This document shows, piece by piece, positions 40,864-45,628 of a stretch of 45,628 nucleotides of DNA. Origin of the DNA: Fodinibacter sp038330415 (GTDB lineage: Bacteria; Actinomycetota; Actinomycetes; Actinomycetales; Dermatophilaceae); contig JBBQNZ010000011.1 in assembly GCA_038330415.1 (NCBI GenBank), positions 1 to 45,628 of the forward strand, in the 5' to 3' direction. A program made the position numbers and the translations under genes. Numbering within the stretch: position 1 is the stretch's first letter; each line of letters starts with the position of its first letter. The notes beneath the pieces were generated by a model. That model did not search any database. It had not been told where the DNA came from and saw only the letters and a program-made list of their open reading frames with translations.

Positions 40864-41822
40864 GGCATGCACAGGGTCGCACGAGGAGCCGCCTGGAGCC
40901 TAAGTTTGCCGATCGGGTTGCCGCACGATTCGCAGATCCCGTAGGTGCCGTCGTCCAGCCGCTCGAGCGCGTGCTCGTTCTGCTCGAGCATCTCGCGGGC
41001 GTTGTTGGCCAGCGAGATCTCCTGCTCGCGCTCGTACGTCTTCGCACCCGCGTCGGCCTGGTCGTCGCCGGCACCGTCGCCGGAGTCGCGCATCAGGTCG
41101 ACGAGGTCGCTCTGGGCGTGGGCCACCTCCGAGCGCAGCTGCTCGATGTTGTGCTCGAGCTCGGAGCGCACGGCGCGCAGCTCCTTGGCCGTCCAGGGGG
41201 ACTCGTCCTCACGGACGGCGAGGACGGGCTTCTTGCCGGCGGGCTTGCTTGCCGGTGACCCGGTAACGGCGGATGCGGCGGTCGTCACGGGCGCTGCCTT
41301 CCGGGGGGTGGTGGGGGTCGTGGATGCGGCCGCGGCTGCCTTTGCCGTCCTCGTCGACGCCGACCGCGCCGGCGCAGCCTTGGTGGTCGCGGCCTTCTTG
41401 GCCGGCGCAGCCTTGGTGGTCGCGGCCTTCTTCGCCGGCGCAGCCTTCGTGGTCGCGGCCTTCTTCGCCGGCGCAGCTTTCGTGGTCGCGGCCTTCTTCG
41501 CCGGCGCAGCCCTGGTGGTCGCATCCTTCTTGGCCGGCGCAGCGTTCGTGGTCGCAGCCTTGGTCGTGGTCGCAGCCTTCTTCGCCGGCGCAGCTTTCGT
41601 GGTCGCAGCCTTCTTGGCCGGCGCAGCCTCGGTGGTCGCAGCCTTCTTGGCCGGCGCAGCCTTGGTGGTCGCAGCCTTCTTGGCCGGCGCAGCCTTGGTC
41701 GCCTTAGTCGTGGAACCGGCGGAGGTGGTCGCGGCCTTGGCCGCCGACCCCCGGCCGCCGACGGCCCTGCGTGCCGTCGCCGCAGCCTGCCTGGCCACGG
41801 ACAACGCCATCTTGGCAACCAT
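40836..41822 (-). CDS. TraR/DksA-type zinc-finger protein with Lys/Ala repeat arm
   Basis: 328 residues. The C-terminal 130 or so form a TraR/DksA-like unit: a long helical region and a C4 zinc finger CESCGNPIG...CMPCK (C-x2-C-x17-C-x2-C). The middle (about residues 40-150) is a tandem array of 11-residue units KAAPAKKAATT, with variants starting in E, N or R, very basic and similar in make-up to histone H1 tails and mycobacterial HupB. This suggests DNA or RNA binding in addition to a polymerase or nucleoid role. It lies directly downstream of divIVA, with a terminator between, and overlaps the start of lspA. The start could also be ATG 41810. It replaces the short DksA-like protein usual at this locus. 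Confidence 0.85.
   Translation of the reverse strand: MVAKMALSVARQAAATARRAVGGRGSAAKAATTSAGSTTKATKAAPAKKAATTKAAPAKKAATTEAAPAKKAATTKAAPAKKAATTTKAATTNAAPAKKDATTRAAPAKKAATTKAAPAKKAATTKAAPAKKAATTKAAPAKKAATTKAAPARSASTRTAKAAAAASTTPTTPRKAAPVTTAASAVTGSPASKPAGKKPVLAVREDESPWTAKELRAVRSELEHNIEQLRSEVAHAQSDLVDLMRDSGDGAGDDQADAGAKTYEREQEISLANNAREMLEQNEHALERLDDGTYGICESCGNPIGKLRLQAAPRATLCMPCKMKQERR
41368..41703. repeat. 33-bp tandem repeats (Lys/Ala arm)
   Basis: Ten units begin with GCCGGCGCAGC (plus strand) at 33-base steps from 41368 to 41683; one unit is 18 bases longer. They encode the 11-residue KAAPAKKAATT repeat on the minus strand. Neighbouring units are nearly identical in DNA, so copy number is likely to vary. 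Confidence 0.85.
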
Positions 41823-41951
41823 GTGAACCCACTTCCCGGGTGTGCGGTGGACCCCGTCGGCCGACCGTGGGGTGAGGATACGGCCTGCACCCTCGTGCCT
41901 CAACGGCGAAACGCAGGGTGTGACGCGGTCGTTCTCTGCAGGCACGACGAA

Positions 41952-41974
41952 GGGCCCGGCACACGGCCGGGCCC
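41952..41974 (-). terminator. Terminator after divIVA
   Basis: GGGCCCGGC (41952-41960) and GCCGGGCCC (41966-41974) form a perfect 9-bp stem with a 5-base loop, 16 bases after the divIVA stop. On the minus strand it is followed by TTCGTCGT. It separates divIVA from the TraR/DksA gene. Confidence 0.75.
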
Positions 41975-41989
41975 ACGTCGGTGCAGAGG

Positions 41990-43354
41990 TCAGCCGTGGC
42001 GGTCGGGTTGTGGCTCCGCAGCCGCCTCGTCCTGCTCCTGGCCGGCGGCGTCACCCTCGTCGGCCCCGGTGTGATTCAGCTCGGCGAGCTGACCCCGGAT
42101 GTAGGAGTGCAGACGCGAGCGGTAGTCGCGCTCGAAGCCGCGCAGCTCCTCGATCTTGCGCTCGAGCAGGAGGCGCTCACGGCCGAGCTCCTCGAGGATC
42201 GACGCCTTCTTCTGCTGAGCCTCACTCACCATGCCGGTGGAGCGCTCGCGCGCCTCGGTCAGCATCTCGTCGCGCTGGGCGGTGGCCGTCGTCAGCACCT
42301 CGTCGCGCTGGGCGGTGGCCGTCGTCAACATCTCGTCCCGCTGGCCGGTCGCCGTGCTGAGCATCTCGTCACGCTCGGCGGTGCCGGTCGACAGCAGCTC
42401 GTCGTGCTGCGCCTGAGCGGTGCCGATCAGCTCGTCGTGCCGCTTCTGGGCCGTGTCGACCAGCTCGTCGTGACGATGCTGCCCCTCGGCGACCAGCTCG
42501 TCACGACGGGACTCACCAACTGCGACGTGCTCGTCGTGCAGGCGCTGCGCGAGGGCGATGACCCCGGCGGCACTGGCGCCGCCACCGGCCCCGCTCAGCG
42601 TGGCGGCACCGGTCAACGCGTCGGCGTCGGCCCGGGATCGCTGCGCGGCCGCCCGCTGGGCCTCCTCGGTACGCTGCTCCGCGGCGGCGATGCGTTCCTG
42701 GGCGTCGCGCTCGGTCTCGGCGAGGCGGGCCTGCAGGGTGGCGATCTGCTCGTCGGTGTCTGCACCGGCAAGGTGCTGCGCCGAGGCGGCGTCGGCCGCC
42801 TCCTGCTGGCGCTCGGCCTGCAGCGCCGCGAGCTCGCCGCGGGTGTCGCCCAGCCCGCCCTCGGCCTCGCGGAGCCGTGCCTGCGCCTCCTCGGCCTTGC
42901 CCTGCGCCTCCTCGGCCTTGCCCTGCGCCTCCTGCGCCAGGGTCTCGAGTTCGGCGTTGCGGTGCTCGAGCTGGCCGAGCTTGCCCTGGAGCTCGGCGTT
43001 GCGGACCTCGACGTCACCGTGCTCGCCCTCGAACTCGCCGAGGCGGGCGGTGAGCTCGCTGCGGGTGCCCTCGAGCTCGGCGACCCGGGCGGCCAGCGTG
43101 GCGTTCTTGGACCTCAGGTCCTCGAGGTCGCGATCCGACGTGTCCGGCGCCCCCTGGGCGGCGACGGGGGCCATGCCCTTGCCCTCGCGACAGCTGTTCA
43201 GGTCGCCGCGCAGGTCGTCGGACTCCTTGGACATCCGGCGCATCTCGGCGACGATGTCGTCGAGGAAGTCGTCGACCTCGGGCTCGTCGTACCCCCGACG
43301 GAACTGGGTCCGGGTGAACTTCTTGTTGAGGACGTCCTCGGGCGTGAGAGCCAT
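41990..43354 (-). CDS. divIVA: DivIVA/Wag31 polar growth protein, extended
   Basis: 454 residues, ATG 43354 with AGGAG upstream. The N-terminal DivIVA domain (MALTPEDVLNKKFTRTQF, then RGYDEPEVDDFLDDIV) binds curved membrane. A long coiled coil follows. Its central part (about 280-370) is a run of eight or nine 11-residue units of the type QRDEMLTTATA, a hendecad pattern giving a straight coiled coil. Another coil near the C-terminus ends with an acidic, Gln-rich tail. Wag31 is usually shorter, about 260-300 residues, so this protein is clearly enlarged. It recruits cell-wall synthesis to poles and septum. It is downstream of sepF and yggT as usual. Confidence 0.9.
   Translation of the reverse strand: MALTPEDVLNKKFTRTQFRRGYDEPEVDDFLDDIVAEMRRMSKESDDLRGDLNSCREGKGMAPVAAQGAPDTSDRDLEDLRSKNATLAARVAELEGTRSELTARLGEFEGEHGDVEVRNAELQGKLGQLEHRNAELETLAQEAQGKAEEAQGKAEEAQARLREAEGGLGDTRGELAALQAERQQEAADAASAQHLAGADTDEQIATLQARLAETERDAQERIAAAEQRTEEAQRAAAQRSRADADALTGAATLSGAGGGASAAGVIALAQRLHDEHVAVGESRRDELVAEGQHRHDELVDTAQKRHDELIGTAQAQHDELLSTGTAERDEMLSTATGQRDEMLTTATAQRDEVLTTATAQRDEMLTEARERSTGMVSEAQQKKASILEELGRERLLLERKIEELRGFERDYRSRLHSYIRGQLAELNHTGADEGDAAGQEQDEAAAEPQPDRHG
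42252..42522. repeat. 33-bp tandem repeats in divIVA (hendecad coil)
   Basis: Eight or so units of 33 bases encode the R-(D/H)-x-L-(x)6 hendecad repeats. Two adjacent units near 42270-42335 are almost identical in DNA. It is another 33-bp array within 1 kb of the one in the TraR/DksA gene, but with a different sequence. Confidence 0.7.
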
Positions 43355-43569
43355 GTTCAACTCCTGAAGGTGGCCGACGGGTCACGGGCGCCGGTTGTCC
43401 CTCGGGCGTGCGCGTGGGCGCGCGACCATGGCGCAAGGGATCCGGTTCGGTCAGCGTACGCGACGCCGGGGCTGCCGTGACTGGCGTCGCCCACGTGGGC
43501 ACCCGGTGCCGGGCCACGGCCGGAGCCCACCACCCTCGGGGTCAGGCTCCCGTTCTGGCACAACCCTGT

Positions 43570-43845
43570 TCAGAGCAGGAGGTACAGGAGATACACCGCG
43601 AGGAACAGCACCATGAACGACAGGTCGATCGACGCACCGCCCAACCGGAGCGGGGGGATGACTTTGCGCAGGGCCCGCAGCGGAGGCTCCGTGAGCGTGT
43701 AGATGGGCTCGGCCACCACCAGCACCACCCCGCGAGGCCTCCACTCGCGCGCGAACACCCGGATCCAGTCGAAGATGACCCGGCCGACGAGCACGAGCAG
43801 GTAGAGGTAGACGACGAACTTCAGGACCTCACGCACGGCACTCAT
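43570..43845 (-). CDS. yggT: YggT-family membrane protein
   Basis: 91 residues, two membrane helices (VLKFVVYLYLLVLVGRVIFDW and SFMVLFLAVYLLYLLL) joined by a loop with the family motif EPIYTLTEPPLRALRKVIPPLRLGG. It is found beside sepF in many bacteria and thought to aid division or osmotic stability. There is no strong ribosome site. The 215 bp between its stop and the divIVA start (43355-43569) hold the divIVA promoter, including a GCCCACGTGGGC palindrome at 43489-43500, but no gene. Confidence 0.93.
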   Translation of the reverse strand: MSAVREVLKFVVYLYLLVLVGRVIFDWIRVFAREWRPRGVVLVVAEPIYTLTEPPLRALRKVIPPLRLGGASIDLSFMVLFLAVYLLYLLL

Positions 43846-43894
43846 GGCACGAAGTGTGACCGACGCGGCTGGGGAACCCGAACGCGAGTGTCGA

Positions 43895-44371
43895 TCAGCT
43901 CTGGTTGAAGACGGTGCGCCCGGCGACTACGGGGCCGTCCTCGGCGTTGACCTCGACCGTCTCCGGGGAGAGGAGGAAGACCTTGGAGGTGACCCGTTCG
44001 ATCGAGCCGCGCAGGCCGAAGACGAGGCCGGCGGCGAAGTCGACCAGGCGCTTGGCGTCGGCGTCGCTCATGTCGGTGAGGTTCATGATGACCGGGATGC
44101 CGTCGCGGAAGTTCTCCCCGATCGTCTTGGCCTCGTTGTAGGTGCGCGGGTGGATCGTCGTGATCCGCGACATGCTGACCGCCTCGGGAGACCGCACGAC
44201 CTGGGCCACGGACGCTCGCGTGGGCAGGTGGGTGACCTCGGCGCCCCGGTGCTCGGGCTCCTCGGCGTGCTGGGCGTTCTCGTCGTCGCCCGCGTAGTAC
44301 TCGTCGTCGTAGCGACCCTGGTCCTCTGCGAGGCCAAGGTAGACCATCGTCTTGCGCAGCGCGCCAGCCAT
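43895..44371 (-). CDS. sepF: SepF cell-division protein
   Basis: 158 residues. An N-terminal amphipathic membrane helix (MAGALRKTMVYLGLAED), an acidic linker, and the SepF core (about 70-150) with HPRTYNEAKTIGENFRDGIP and VDFAAGLVFGLRGSI. It anchors FtsZ to the membrane at midcell, essential where FtsA is absent, as in Actinobacteria. ATG 44371 has GGAG eight bases upstream. It sits in the expected place between yggS and yggT. Confidence 0.95.
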   Translation of the reverse strand: MAGALRKTMVYLGLAEDQGRYDDEYYAGDDENAQHAEEPEHRGAEVTHLPTRASVAQVVRSPEAVSMSRITTIHPRTYNEAKTIGENFRDGIPVIMNLTDMSDADAKRLVDFAAGLVFGLRGSIERVTSKVFLLSPETVEVNAEDGPVVAGRTVFNQS

Positions 44372-44428
44372 TGAGTGCTCCTGAAGTCGTCGGCCCCGCC
44401 CGTTCGGCGCCGTGCGTCGTGATCGAAG

Positions 44429-45142
44429 TTACCGGTGTGACTCCCGAGAACCGAGGATTGCCGACCCGACACGCAGGTGTGTCGCGCCCTCGGCCACCGC
44501 GTCCTCGAGGTCGGCACTCATACCCGCGGAGATCCAGGTGGCCTGCGGGTGGTCGGCCCGGATGCCGTCGGCGAGCTCCCTCAGCCGGGCGAAGGCCGGG
44601 CGCGGCCTCCCTCCCAGCGGGGCGACGGCCATGACCCCGCGCAGCGTGAGCCCCGCACAGGCGGCAACGCGGTCGGCGAGGTCGCGGGCCTCTCCCGGGG
44701 CCACTCCGCCGCGGCCCTCCGCCGCGTCGAGGGCGACCTGCACGGTCACCTCGAGGCGCCGACCGGCCTGCTGCGCACCGCGGTCCAGTGCCTGCACCAC
44801 CTTGGCCCGGTCGACGGACTGCACGACATCGGCGTAGGCGGCCACCGAACCCGCCTTGTTGCTCTGCAGCTGGCCGATGAAGTGCACGGCGAGCCGGTCG
44901 CGGTGGGCCAGCTCGGCGCACTTGGCCGACGCCTCCTGGTCGCGGTTCTCGCCGATCGCCGTGACTCCCAGGTCGGCGAGCAGGTCGACGTCGCAGGCCG
45001 GGAAGAACTTGGTGACGACCACCAGGGCCGGCTCGTCGGTTCGGCCGGCGGCGCGCATCGCCGCACGGATCCGGGCGTGGACGTCGCCGAGCCCGGCGGC
45101 GAGCTCCTCGCGGCGCGATGCCGTCGCCGACCCCTCGCTCAT
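44429..45142 (-). CDS. yggS: PLP homeostasis protein YggS/PipY
   Basis: 237 residues, alanine-racemase-like TIM barrel. PLP lysine Lys45 in VVVTKFFPA, then GENRDQEASAK and VHFIGQLQSNKA, and the phosphate loop ISAGMSADLEDAVAEGATHLRVGSAILG near the C-terminus. It binds PLP and controls its level, with no known catalysis. The start overlaps the pgeF stop by four bases (ATGA). Confidence 0.95.
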   Translation of the reverse strand: MSEGSATASRREELAAGLGDVHARIRAAMRAAGRTDEPALVVVTKFFPACDVDLLADLGVTAIGENRDQEASAKCAELAHRDRLAVHFIGQLQSNKAGSVAAYADVVQSVDRAKVVQALDRGAQQAGRRLEVTVQVALDAAEGRGGVAPGEARDLADRVAACAGLTLRGVMAVAPLGGRPRPAFARLRELADGIRADHPQATWISAGMSADLEDAVAEGATHLRVGSAILGSRESHR

Positions 45143-45628
45143 GAGGCCCCCTGCAGAACGACTCCCGCGAACCGCCCGGTCGCACCGTCGCGGCGGTACG
45201 AGTACAGGTCGGCCCGCTCGCGGGTGCAGCCGGGAACCCAGTGCACCGCGACGCCCCCGTCCCGCAGCTGGGCCACGACCCCGGCCGCGACATCGATGGC
45301 CGCGGTGCCGGTCCACGACACCGTGGCGCTCATGGGCTGCACCTCGGCGGCGACGTCACGCATGGCTGCGGGCACCTCGTAGCAGCGACCGCAGACCGAC
45401 GGCCCGACAACCGCGTCCACCTCTCCCGCGCCCAGGTCGCTCATGGCCTGGAGGGTGCGCGGCAGCACGCCCGCGACCAGGCCCGGCCGACCGGCGTGCA
45501 CGGCGGCCACGACGCCGCCACTGCCCGACAGCAGCACCGGCACGCAGTCGGCGACGAGCACGGCCAGGGCCACCTCGGTCGACCGGGTCACGACCGCGTC
45601 GCAGCTGGGTGGCCGCTCGGGCACCCCC
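45139..45628 (-). CDS. pgeF: PgeF/YfiH-type purine nucleoside phosphorylase (partial)
   Basis: C-terminal 162 residues; the gene runs past the right edge. Motifs: VADCVPVLL (metal-site Cys), VHAGRPGL and CGRCYEVP near the second Cys site, then a His-containing region. Homologues (formerly called laccase-domain or polyphenol oxidase proteins) act on adenosine and inosine and tune peptidoglycan precursor fidelity. The usual box is HAGWRG; here Trp-Arg is replaced by Arg-Pro. It is followed directly by yggS. Confidence 0.9.
   Translation of the reverse strand, partial: GVPERPPSCDAVVTRSTEVALAVLVADCVPVLLSGSGGVVAAVHAGRPGLVAGVLPRTLQAMSDLGAGEVDAVVGPSVCGRCYEVPAAMRDVAAEVQPMSATVSWTGTAAIDVAAGVVAQLRDGGVAVHWVPGCTRERADLYSYRRDGATGRFAGVVLQGAS

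Noticed and set aside
41368..41703. Regular repeats suggestive of a CRISPR array
   Set aside because: Units are contiguous without unique spacers and encode an in-frame 11-residue protein repeat; the same holds for 42252-42522.

Overview
The window is high-GC DNA with actinobacterial gene content and order. At the right end, running leftwards, are pgeF, yggS, sepF, yggT, divIVA, a TraR/DksA-type gene, lspA, rluD and dnaE, the usual neighbourhood downstream of ftsZ in Actinobacteria. Codon use, frequent GTG starts and GTGA/ATGA overlaps fit a soil or water Micrococcales-type organism. The family is an inference, not shown by a marker gene. No rRNA, tRNA, CRISPR array or prophage was seen. The only mobile DNA is the 3' end of an IS630-type transposase at the left edge.

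Layout. (1) 1-3840 is a sulfane-sulfur module. A CsoR-family repressor lacking the copper histidine (CstR-like), a single-domain rhodanese, a persulfide dioxygenase-rhodanese fusion, a small Cys-rich protein, a small membrane protein and a TauE/SafE exporter surround two long palindromic operators of the same sequence type. (2) 3979-5926 is an OmpR-type two-component system, read leftwards. (3) 6293-20114 is a rightward cluster of six genes with gaps of 20 bp or less or overlapping ends: a 1836-residue secreted SdrD/TIG/beta-helix protein, a Tat-exported multicopper-oxidase-like protein, two more cupredoxin proteins (one with Ig-like repeats), a small membrane-anchored protein and a CopC-CopD fusion. 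This is the most unusual part of the window. It looks like an extracellular copper-oxidase assembly with its own copper supply, possibly controlled by the adjacent two-component system. The intervening 366 bp carries a 10-bp-arm palindrome that is also an 11-bp-phased direct repeat. (4) 20366-25476 is a second signalling block: a hybrid PAS histidine kinase, a lone receiver and a membrane-anchored repeat protein overlap on the minus strand, and a PAS/DHp-like/receiver/LuxR fusion runs divergently. (5) 25536-35508 is mixed metabolism: two hypothetical proteins, a class II aldolase, a SatD/membrane-protein pair, mtnA, a universal stress protein, an S9 oligopeptidase and a secreted 5'-nucleotidase. 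(6) 35684-45628 is the conserved replication, division and envelope block.

How it may work together. The sulfur module would detoxify persulfide: rhodanese and dioxygenase convert it to sulfite or thiosulfate, TauE exports sulfite or a similar anion, and all of it is derepressed when the CstR-like protein senses persulfide. In the copper cluster, CopCD would bring in or hand over copper while the cupredoxin proteins act outside the membrane around the giant secreted scaffold. The substrate cannot be read from sequence; metal or phenol oxidation are guesses. Two proteins in the right-hand block carry 33-bp DNA repeats encoding 11-residue units: a Lys/Ala tail on the TraR/DksA protein and hendecad coiled-coil in DivIVA.
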